Position numbers and translations under genes: made by a program. Positions 57,458 to 64,000 of a DNA stretch of 64,000 nt are shown in pieces. The notes beneath the pieces were generated by a model. The model saw nothing but the letters and a program-made list of their open reading frames with translations, was not told the DNA's origin and did no database searches. Source of the stretch: DASPWW01 sp963841715 (lineage in GTDB: Bacteria > Actinomycetota > Thermoleophilia > Solirubrobacterales > 70-9). The stretch covers positions 62,001-126,000 of the forward strand of contig CAWJDP010000002.1 of assembly GCA_963841715.1 (NCBI GenBank). Reading direction: 5' to 3'. Every line of letters starts with the position of its first letter. The stretch's first letter is position 1.

Positions 57458-58384
57458 TCAGGCGCCGGGGCTCGCTGCTGCGGACACCTCCGACCCCTCG
57501 TCGAAGACGAGCGGGTCGGCGCCCGCCCCGCGGGGGAGGACGAGGACAGCGCAGGGCGCCATCCGCATCAGCTTCGCCGACACGCCCCCGAGAAGCGTGC
57601 GGCGGACGGGACCGTAGCCGCGCGAGCCGAGAATCAGCAGGTCGAAGTCCGACGCGGCCTCAGCGATCTTCTTCGCGGGGTCTCCTCGCGGCAGGTAGCG
57701 CTTGGTCGGGAGCTCGCGCGGGATCTGCTCCATCGCCTCGTCGAGCGTCCTCACCATCGCGGCATGCGCCAGGTCGACGTCCGGTTGACCGCTGAGCGCC
57801 GAATAGGACGAGCCGTAGCCGTAGCGCGGGGGCCCCGCCGCCGCGACGATCGTGAACGAGGCGTGGAGCCTCTCCGCGAGCGAGACGCCGGCGCGCAGTG
57901 CGGGCCATGACTCCTCGGCACCGTTGAACGCGACGCCGATCCTCAGCAGGCCCTGCTGTTCCCGGCCCGCGTAGCCGCGCGGGGCGACGACGATCGCGCA
58001 CGGCGCGCCCGAGAGCAGGGCCGCGCCGACGCTACCGATCACGGCGCGCCCGAGCGGGCCGCGGTGAGTCGAACCGAGCACGAGGACGATCGGCTCCTCG
58101 TCCTCGGCGATCTTGTGAAGGCCGCGCGCCGGCGAGGCGGCCACGACCGCGCGCGTCTCGGCCTCGAAGCCCTTGAGGTGGTCTCGCGCCGCGGCGCGGG
58201 CGTCGTTCGCGGCATCCTCGGTATCTGCCCCCGCCTCCTCGGTCGAGGCGAGGTGATCGAGGACCGGGACGACGGTGACGACGACCGGCGTCGCCCCCAG
58301 CACCTCGGCGAGCACCCGGCCGAGCGCGAGCGCGTCGCCGCTGTTCGGTGAGCCGTCGTAGGCGATGATCAGCTTGCGATTCAT
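57458..58384 (-). CDS. Universal stress protein, two UspA domains
   Basis: From ATG 58384 the protein is 308 residues with two UspA repeats. Domain 1 begins KLIIAYDGSPNSGDALALGR and ends with the ATP loop VLGSTHRGPLGRAVIGSVGAAL; domain 2 has LRIGVAFNGAEESWPALRAG and ILGSRGYGPVRRTLLGGVSA. Both show the G-2x-G-9x-G(S/T) nucleotide signature. Tandem UspAs are common in actinobacteria under hypoxia or starvation. It is divergent from the NagB fusion gene across 52 bases. Confidence 0.9.
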   Translation of the reverse strand: MNRKLIIAYDGSPNSGDALALGRVLAEVLGATPVVVTVVPVLDHLASTEEAGADTEDAANDARAAARDHLKGFEAETRAVVAASPARGLHKIAEDEEPIVLVLGSTHRGPLGRAVIGSVGAALLSGAPCAIVVAPRGYAGREQQGLLRIGVAFNGAEESWPALRAGVSLAERLHASFTIVAAAGPPRYGYGSSYSALSGQPDVDLAHAAMVRTLDEAMEQIPRELPTKRYLPRGDPAKKIAEAASDFDLLILGSRGYGPVRRTLLGGVSAKLMRMAPCAVLVLPRGAGADPLVFDEGSEVSAAASPGA

Positions 58385-58436
58385 CCTCTGCCGTCCCACG
58401 GTCACGTTACACGTGCGGGGTGTCAGGCTAGGCACC

Positions 58437-59777
58437 GTGTCGGCGCCGAGCATGCGGAGAAAGACGCGCGAGGGGCCGCTCAGCTTCCGAGCGGGAGTCA
58501 CGTCGTCGCAGCCTCCGGCCGCGCTCGTTCTCGGCCATCACCTGCACGTCGCCATGCTCGCGGGGGAGCTCGTCGCGAATCGCCTCCGCGCGCGGCCGGG
58601 GCTGCGGATGATCCTCCCGACGGGCCATACGCCGCTGGGCATGTACGCGGCCCTGCGCGGCCACGCCGCCGACGGCAGCCTCCCGTCCGAGCGCGCGACC
58701 CTGTTCCAGCTCGACGAGTACCTCGGGCTCGGTGCGGACAGCGAGCGCAGCTACCGGGCCTACCTGCGGCGCGAGCTCGCCGGCGTCCGCCTCGGCTGCG
58801 TCCACAACATCGACGGCGCCGCGCCCGACCCGGACGCCGAGTGCGCGCGCCACCAGGCGCTGCTCGACGAGGCGCCGGTCGACCTCGCGGTGCTCGGGCT
58901 CGGCCGTGACGGCCACGTCGCCTTCGACGAACCGGGATCGCCGCCCCACGCCGGGGTGCGCCGGGTCGAGCTCCACGCGGCAACGCGGGCCGACGCCGCG
59001 CCGGACTTCGGCGGGATCGACGGCGTGCCGCGCGAGGCGTTCACCGTCGGCCTGAGAACGCTGCTCGCCGCACACGAGCTGTTGCTGCTCGTCACCGGGG
59101 AGGCGAAGGCGGAGGCGCTGAAGGCGGCGCTCGAGGGACCGAAGGCGCCCGCCTTCCCGGCGTCGATGCTCCGCGACCATCCGCGGATCACCATCGTCTG
59201 CGATCTCGACGCGAGGCTGCTCCGCCCGCGGCCGGGCGGAGACAGCGACCGAGCCGTCATCGTCCTTGGGCACCGCGAGCCGCCCGACGACCCGCGGCAT
59301 CGGATCTCGGACGAGTCGCTCGTTCGCGTCGAGCGCGCGGTGCGGCTCTGCGAGGACAGCGCGCCGCGCGCGGTGATCTTCACCGGCTACTCGCGCACGC
59401 AGGACGGGGTCTCAGAGGCGGAGCAGATGAAGGCGAAATGGCCGCTGCGGCGGATCCCCGCGGTGCTAGAGCAGGCGGGCCGCAACACGGCCGAGAACGC
59501 GTCGCGCTCACTGCCGCTGATCCGCGCAATCGGCGACATATCCCGCGTGACCGTTGTCACCTCAGCGTGGCACTTCCGCGCGCCGTACTTCTTCGCGCCG
59601 TACCGCGCTCTCGGCCTCGGGCTCTCGTTCGCGCCGGCGTATCATCGGCCGTGGGTCGCGCCGCTCGCGCACGAGATCGGCGAACTGCGCGACATGCGCT
59701 CCGACCGCCGGCGGGCAATGGCGGCGATGAGGCTTCCGGCTGAGCCCGGGCTTCACGGCGCTGGGGAGGCGCGGTGA
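58437..59777 (+). CDS. Fusion of glucosamine-6-phosphate deaminase-like (NagB) and DUF218/YdcF domains
   Basis: From GTG 58437 the protein is 446 residues. Residues about 30-260 are NagB-like: ILPTGHTPLGMYAALRG, FQLDEYLGL (catalytic Asp93), LGLGRDGHVAFDEPGS (Asp158, His160, Glu165), so the deaminase site looks intact. From about 273 a DUF218/YdcF domain follows: VIVLGHREPPDDPRHRISDE, VIFTGYSRTQDGVSEAE, AGRNTAENASRSLPLI and TSAWHFRAPYFF. DUF218 proteins are linked to vancomycin-sensitivity (SanA) and envelope functions. The downstream nagA overlaps (GTGA), so the pair acts in amino-sugar catabolism or wall recycling. Confidence 0.87.
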   Translation: MSAPSMRRKTREGPLSFRAGVTSSQPPAALVLGHHLHVAMLAGELVANRLRARPGLRMILPTGHTPLGMYAALRGHAADGSLPSERATLFQLDEYLGLGADSERSYRAYLRRELAGVRLGCVHNIDGAAPDPDAECARHQALLDEAPVDLAVLGLGRDGHVAFDEPGSPPHAGVRRVELHAATRADAAPDFGGIDGVPREAFTVGLRTLLAAHELLLLVTGEAKAEALKAALEGPKAPAFPASMLRDHPRITIVCDLDARLLRPRPGGDSDRAVIVLGHREPPDDPRHRISDESLVRVERAVRLCEDSAPRAVIFTGYSRTQDGVSEAEQMKAKWPLRRIPAVLEQAGRNTAENASRSLPLIRAIGDISRVTVVTSAWHFRAPYFFAPYRALGLGLSFAPAYHRPWVAPLAHEIGELRDMRSDRRRAMAAMRLPAEPGLHGAGEAR

Positions 59778-60877
59778 CCTCGCTTGTCGCGGGACGCATA
59801 GCGGGGGAGGACGGCGTCCGCGAGGGCTGGATCGAGATCGCCAACGGGCGGGTCGTCGCGCGCGGCGACGGCGATCCCGCGCGCCCGGCTGACGGGCGGG
59901 CCGACGGCTTGATCGCGCCCGGGCTCTGCGACCTGCAGGTGAACGGCGCGGGGGGCCGGGAGGTGAGCGGCGACGAGGCGGCGCTCGACGCGATCGACGC
60001 GGTCCAGGTCGCGCACGGGGTGACGAGCTACCTACCGGCGTTGATCAGCCCCGACGACGAGACGGCGGAGCGAATTCTCCCCGCGCTCGAGCGCCGCGCC
60101 GCGGACTCCGACTCGCCGGTCGCCGGTGTTCACGTCGAGGGGCCGTTCATCAGCCCCGAGCACGCGGGGATGCACCCTCCGGGAAGGCTGCGCACGCCCG
60201 CCGAGGGCGCCCCCGCGTGGCTTTCATCTCCCGCAATCCGGATCGTCACGCTCGCCCCCGAGCTGCCCGGCGCGCTGGGACTGATCGAGGCGCTGAGCGC
60301 GCGCGGCGTCGTCGTCTCGCTCGGGCATTCGGGCGCCGACGCCGACACCGCCCGCGCGGCGATCGACGCCGGGGCGAGCGCTGTGACCCACGTCTTCAAC
60401 GCGATGGGGCCGCTCGATCACCGCGCCCCGGGACTCGCCGGCGTCGCGCTCGTCGACGAGCGGCTCAGCGTCGCGGTGATCGCCGACGGCGTACACGTCG
60501 CTCCCGAGGCGCTCGAGCTCGTGCGCCGCGCCGCCGCGGGCAGGGTCGCGCTCGTCACCGACTCGACGCCCGGCGCGGGCGCCGGCGCGGACCGCTACGA
60601 GATGGCCGGGGTGGAGATCGCAGTGGGAGAGGGGCCCGGCGGGCGGACGCGCGACGGCCGGCTCGCCGGGAGCAAGCTGACGCTCGACGCGGCGCTCCGC
60701 GGCTGGACCGAGCTGACCGAGGCGACGCTCGCCGACGCGATCGCCGCAGCCGCGGTCGCGCCCGCCGAGCTCGCCGGGCTCCCGCACGCCCGGGTCGGCG
60801 ACCCCGCCGACCTCGTCGAGCTCGACGAGCGCGGGGAGGTGCGCCGCGTGATGCGCGGGGGGCGCTGGCTCAGCTGA
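59774..60877 (+). CDS. nagA: N-acetylglucosamine-6-phosphate deacetylase
   Basis: The 367-residue amidohydrolase has APGLCDLQVNGAGGREVSGD, the metal glutamate in VHVEGPFISPEHAGMHP, metal histidines in SLGHSGADADTARAA and THVFNAMGPLDHRAPG, and the catalytic aspartate in LVTDSTPGAGAG. It releases acetate from GlcNAc-6-P to feed the upstream NagB domain. GTG 59774 overlaps the fusion gene's stop by four bases. Confidence 0.93.
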   Translation: MTSLVAGRIAGEDGVREGWIEIANGRVVARGDGDPARPADGRADGLIAPGLCDLQVNGAGGREVSGDEAALDAIDAVQVAHGVTSYLPALISPDDETAERILPALERRAADSDSPVAGVHVEGPFISPEHAGMHPPGRLRTPAEGAPAWLSSPAIRIVTLAPELPGALGLIEALSARGVVVSLGHSGADADTARAAIDAGASAVTHVFNAMGPLDHRAPGLAGVALVDERLSVAVIADGVHVAPEALELVRRAAAGRVALVTDSTPGAGAGADRYEMAGVEIAVGEGPGGRTRDGRLAGSKLTLDAALRGWTELTEATLADAIAAAAVAPAELAGLPHARVGDPADLVELDERGEVRRVMRGGRWLS

Positions 60878-60907
60878 GGCTCGTCGTGCGGCGCTCCTCG
60901 CGCGCGA

Positions 60908-62107
60908 TCACGTGGCCCCCGAAGAGGTGTCGGGATCGTTGCCCTCGGGGTCGAGGTCGCTCAGCCCCGCCGCGGACTCGCCGCGGCGTCGCGCCAGGTA
61001 CGGGCCGAGGTGGCGCCCGGCGAGCTTCTCCCGCGGATCCCACAGCGCTTCCGCCGCCGCCCGAGCGCGGCCGCCGATGTCGCCGACCGCCGAGCGCAGG
61101 TAGCGGGGGATTCCTCCCGTGAGCAGCTTCCCGCGCAGCACCGGCTGGAAGGCCGTCTGGGGAAGCCGGGCTCCGGCCCGCACGGCGATCGCCCGGGCCG
61201 CGACGTCCGCCTGCTGCGCCGCGAGGCCGCCCTGCTTGATCGGGAACCAGGTCGCATCTCCGGCGGCCCACGTGCTGTCGAGCCCGGTCACGAGCATCTG
61301 GGTGTCCGTCGGGATGAATCCGCTCTCGCGCTGCGGGACGCCGGGGATGTCCGGCACCTCGAGGTTGGGCAGCGCCACGGCGCGGTCGACCTCGAGCACC
61401 CTCCCGTCCGCGAGCTCCAGCCTCCCGTGCCCAAACGATGCTCCGCCGGCGTCGGTCTCGACTCGGATCCCGGCCTCGTTCAGCAGCTCGGCCGTCATCT
61501 CCGCGCCCGGTCCACCGAACAGCTCCAGCGGCTCGGCCTCGTGGGTGACGAGGACGATCTCGATTCCGGCGAGCCCGTCCCGCCGAACCCGCGCGGACGT
61601 GAGCAGGGCCAGCTCGTAGGCGACGATCGGCCACTTCGCCCCCGGCGGGGCGACGAACGCCAGCCGCTCGACCTCGCCGTCTCCGAGCGAGGCGAGGAGA
61701 GCCGATAGCTCCCCGGCGTCCGCCTCCCCGCTGAACGTCAGCGCGCCGGGTACCGCCTCGACTGGTCGCGCGCCGAACGCGAGCAGGAGCGCGTCGTAGG
61801 CCAGCTCCTCGCCGTCGCGCGTCCGCGCGACCTTCCCCGCGGGATCGACGCCGGCGAGCAGGCCCCGATGCTGCGTTGCGCCGGCGTCGCCGACGATCCC
61901 CGCGAAGTCGTAGCGCGCGGCCTCGTCGACCCCGAACGGCTCGGCGACGAGCAGCGGTCTGTGCACGAACTCCGTGTCCGGCGCCAGCAGCTCGACGTCA
62001 ACCAGGTCGGCGGCGAGCTCGTCGAGCGCGAGCGCGGCCTCGAGGGCGGCGACGCCCCCGCCGGCGATCAGGAGCTTGAGCGGTTGCCCCTCAGCATCCG
62101 CGGTCAA
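60908..62107 (-). CDS. FAD-dependent NAD(P)H/quinone oxidoreductase-like protein, TTG start
   Basis: The 399-residue protein has the N-terminal FAD motif LLIAGGGVAALEAALALDEL, a second LAFVAPPGAKWPIVAYELAL segment and the C-terminal FAD contact TWAAGDATWFPIKQGGLAAQQ. It resembles sulfide:quinone oxidoreductases and NDH-2 proteins, but contains no cysteine at all, so it cannot be a classical SQR. TTG 62107 overlaps the upstream gene's stop (TTGA). It is the last gene of the 2-oxoacid oxidoreductase operon. Confidence 0.82.
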   Translation of the reverse strand: MTADAEGQPLKLLIAGGGVAALEAALALDELAADLVDVELLAPDTEFVHRPLLVAEPFGVDEAARYDFAGIVGDAGATQHRGLLAGVDPAGKVARTRDGEELAYDALLLAFGARPVEAVPGALTFSGEADAGELSALLASLGDGEVERLAFVAPPGAKWPIVAYELALLTSARVRRDGLAGIEIVLVTHEAEPLELFGGPGAEMTAELLNEAGIRVETDAGGASFGHGRLELADGRVLEVDRAVALPNLEVPDIPGVPQRESGFIPTDTQMLVTGLDSTWAAGDATWFPIKQGGLAAQQADVAARAIAVRAGARLPQTAFQPVLRGKLLTGGIPRYLRSAVGDIGGRARAAAEALWDPREKLAGRHLGPYLARRRGESAAGLSDLDPEGNDPDTSSGAT

Positions 62108-63738
62108 ACCCGCTCCGGGACCATCTCGATCGCCCCGCTCGGACACTCCGCGACGCAGAGGCCGCATCCCTTGCAGAAGTCGAGGTCGATCTCGTAGAGC
62201 TCGCCCGGCTCGCCGAGCTTGATCACCGCGTTGTCCGGGCACACCCCGTAGCAGTTGTCGCACGAGAAGCAGTTGCCGCACGACAGGCAGCGACGCGCCT
62301 CGTAGAGCGCGTTCGCCGGATCGAGGCCCCCGGCGACCTCTTCGAAGGTCGAGCGCCGGCGCGCGAGCTCGAGCTGCGGCTGCACGGTCCGGGGCGCGTC
62401 CGAGTAGTACCAGGTGTTGAGGTTCTCGAAGCTCGCAAGCTCGTGCTTCGGCGGCGGCTCGTATCGCGCCCCGCGCAGCCACCCGTCGACATTGCGGGCC
62501 GCCTTCTTGCCGTGGCCAACGCCGACGGTGACGCTGCGCTCATCGGGCACCATGTCGCCCCCGGCGAAGATCCCCTCGTGCCCGGTCATCATCTCGGGCC
62601 CGACCTCGACGACGCCGTCCGAGATCTCAACCCCCGGCACCCCGTCGAGCAGCCCGAGGTCCGTCTCCTGGCCGAGCGCGAGGACGAGCGAGTCGGCCTC
62701 GAGCTGCTCGGTCTCACCGGTCGGCTGCGGGAACCCGGACTCGTCGAGCTCCATGCGCTCGATCAAGAGCTTCCCCTCCTCGGCCTGCTTCACCGTCGAG
62801 AGCCAGCGCATCATCACGCCCTCCTCCTCGGCCTCCTCGACCTCGAAGTCGTGCGCCGGCATGCGCTCGCGCGTTCGCCGATAGACGACCGTGGCGTCGG
62901 TGGCGCCGAGGCGCTTCGCCGTGCGCGCCGCGTCCATCGCCGTGTTGCCGCCGCCGTACACGACCACGCGCCGGCCGAGCAGCGGGCGCTCCTCGCCCTC
63001 CATCTGATGGAGCATCGAGACCGCGTCGAGTACCCGTGCCGCGTCGGCGGCGGGGATCTCGACCCGTTTGCCGCGCTGTGCGCCGACGGCCAGGAACGCG
63101 GCGTCGAAGCCGCCCTCGCGCATGCTGTCGAGCACGTTCTCGACCTTGCGGTTGAGCTCCAGGGTCACACCCATGTCGACGATCCGCTGCACCTCCGCGT
63201 CGAGGATGTCGCGGGGGAGCCGGTACTTGGGGATCCCGAAGCGCATCATTCCCCCGGTCATCGGGCCGGCCTCGTGGATCGTGACCTCGTGGCCGAGCAG
63301 GCGCAGGTGGTAGGCGGCCGAGAGCCCGGACGGCCCGGCGCCGACGACGAGCACCCTCTTGCCGGTCGGCTCGGCTCCGGACTCGACCGTCCACCCGTTC
63401 TCGATCGCCTCGTCGCCGAGGAAGCGCTCGACCGAGTTGATCCCCACGGCCTCGTCGAGCTGGCCGCGGTTGCACGACGTCTCGCACGGGTGGTAGCAGA
63501 CCCGCCCCATGATCGCCGGGAACGGGTTCTCCTCCATGATCTTGCGCCACGCGCGCTCGTAGCCCTCGCCGCCCTCCTCGGCCTGGTACAGCCACGCCTG
63601 GATGTTCTCCCCGGCGGGACAGGCGTGATTGCAGGGGGGCATGCGGTCGGTGTAGACGGCTCGCTCGGTGCGCCAGCTCCCGGTCTTGTTCGCGAGGCTC
63701 GAGCCGACGTCGAGCGTGATCGCGAAGGGCTTGTCCAT
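62104..63738 (-). CDS. GltD-like FAD/NAD(P) oxidoreductase fused to a 2[4Fe-4S] ferredoxin domain
   Basis: The 544-residue protein has an N-terminal cysteine domain (PPCNHACPAGENIQAW and CYHPCETSCNRG), FAD-binding VLVVGAGPSGLSAAYHLRLLG, MRFGIPKYRLP, NADPH-binding VVVYGGGNTAMDAARTA, and a C-terminal ferredoxin with CLSCGNCFSCDNCYGVCP and CKGCGLCVAECPSG. This is the architecture of the electron-exit subunit of phenylglyoxylate/2-oxoacid:acceptor oxidoreductases (PadH-like), moving electrons to NAD(P). It starts one base inside the upstream stop (TGATG). Confidence 0.88.
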   Translation of the reverse strand: MDKPFAITLDVGSSLANKTGSWRTERAVYTDRMPPCNHACPAGENIQAWLYQAEEGGEGYERAWRKIMEENPFPAIMGRVCYHPCETSCNRGQLDEAVGINSVERFLGDEAIENGWTVESGAEPTGKRVLVVGAGPSGLSAAYHLRLLGHEVTIHEAGPMTGGMMRFGIPKYRLPRDILDAEVQRIVDMGVTLELNRKVENVLDSMREGGFDAAFLAVGAQRGKRVEIPAADAARVLDAVSMLHQMEGEERPLLGRRVVVYGGGNTAMDAARTAKRLGATDATVVYRRTRERMPAHDFEVEEAEEEGVMMRWLSTVKQAEEGKLLIERMELDESGFPQPTGETEQLEADSLVLALGQETDLGLLDGVPGVEISDGVVEVGPEMMTGHEGIFAGGDMVPDERSVTVGVGHGKKAARNVDGWLRGARYEPPPKHELASFENLNTWYYSDAPRTVQPQLELARRRSTFEEVAGGLDPANALYEARRCLSCGNCFSCDNCYGVCPDNAVIKLGEPGELYEIDLDFCKGCGLCVAECPSGAIEMVPERV

Positions 63739-64000
63739 CAGGCGCTCGCCTCGCTCGCGTCTTTGGGAACCCGCGGGTCGCGGTAGGCGACGTCGGTCGC
63801 CTTGCCGGGCAGGTCGGCGACATCCTCGGGGTCGGGCAGCAGGTCGAAGCGGCGGATGTTGCGATCGGCGATCGCCTGGATGCGCTCGATCACCCCGGCG
63901 TAATGCGGGTCCTTGAACAGGTGGGCGAAGCGCCGCTGAAGCTTCAGGTACTCGTCGACTGGGACCGGGCGGCGAATCTTCGACACGCTCGTCACCTCGC
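63738..64000 (-). CDS. C-terminal end of a 2-oxoacid:acceptor oxidoreductase TPP subunit (partial)
   Basis: The visible 87 codons read EVTSVSKIRRPVPVDEYLKL followed by QRRFAHLF and RIQAIADRNIRRFDLLPDP. This looks like the tail of the thiamine-pyrophosphate (PorB/PadI-like) subunit, and the frame is open to the window edge; GTG 63995 is probably internal. It is translationally coupled to the GltD-ferredoxin gene. The rest of the subunit lies outside the window, so the substrate cannot be judged. Confidence 0.6.
   Translation of the reverse strand, partial: EVTSVSKIRRPVPVDEYLKLQRRFAHLFKDPHYAGVIERIQAIADRNIRRFDLLPDPEDVADLPGKATDVAYRDPRVPKDASEASA

Overview
The window is about 64 kb of very GC-rich bacterial DNA, densely coding on both strands, with long spurious frames opposite most genes. 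The gene content points to an actinobacterium of the class Thermoleophilia (Solirubrobacterales type). It has an actinobacterial bc1-aa3 respiratory cluster (ctaC-ctaD-ctaG-qcrCAB), mycobacterial-type gene sets (Rv3679/Rv3680-like ATPases, an Rv3030-Rv3031-Rv3032-like trio, DipZ, an Rv1264-like cyclase), a c-di-AMP riboswitch before an Rpf-like gene, and several secreted proteins of a kind abundant in Solirubrobacterales. This placement is inferred from gene content. No rRNA, tRNA, IS element, CRISPR array or phage gene was found.

Layout. 1-7.5 kb: a methyltransferase, a YihY membrane protein, the principal sigma factor rpoD, two secreted proteins of unknown function, an HxlR regulator and a 592-residue unknown. 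7.6-16.3 kb: two ArsA/Get3-type ATPases divergent from a ParA-FtsZ pair, with a gamma-glutamyltransferase, a secreted serine protease and a class III adenylate cyclase downstream, mostly overlapping end to end. 16.3-24 kb: DipZ, a secreted glycosidase, two methyltransferases, a GH57 enzyme and a GT4 glycosyltransferase. 24-31 kb: cytochrome oxidase and bc1 complex genes. 31-42.3 kb: accessory region with small enzymes, stress and regulatory genes, an SOS-boxed dinB, MeaB and several decayed genes. 42.3-53.3 kb: riboswitch and cell-wall lytic gene, acyl-CoA dehydrogenase, thiolase, leucyl aminopeptidase, a two-gene B12-dependent acyl-CoA mutase, and three related secreted proteins. 53.3-57.3 kb: etfB-etfA-ETF:quinone oxidoreductase under a promoter with a TetR-like palindrome. 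57.4-64 kb: universal stress protein, a NagB-DUF218 fusion with nagA, and the end of a 2-oxoacid:acceptor oxidoreductase operon.

Function. The acyl-CoA dehydrogenase, thiolase, ETF proteins, mutase and MeaB suggest fatty-acid and branched-chain acyl-CoA catabolism feeding electrons through ETF into the quinone pool and the bc1-aa3 chain. The mutase has the residue pair of isobutyryl-CoA mutase, not methylmalonyl-CoA mutase.

Most notable. Four genes have no ATG, GTG or TTG anywhere their N-terminus could begin. Three appear to start at CTG or ATA overlapping the upstream stop codon; the fourth, ctaC, at CTG behind a perfect Shine-Dalgarno sequence. FtsZ has a roughly 165-residue acidic N-terminal extension and is paired with a ParA that also has a low-complexity N-terminus. 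The ETF:quinone oxidoreductase lacks one of the four cluster cysteines. Several gene remnants mark 31-57 kb as a zone of gene decay.
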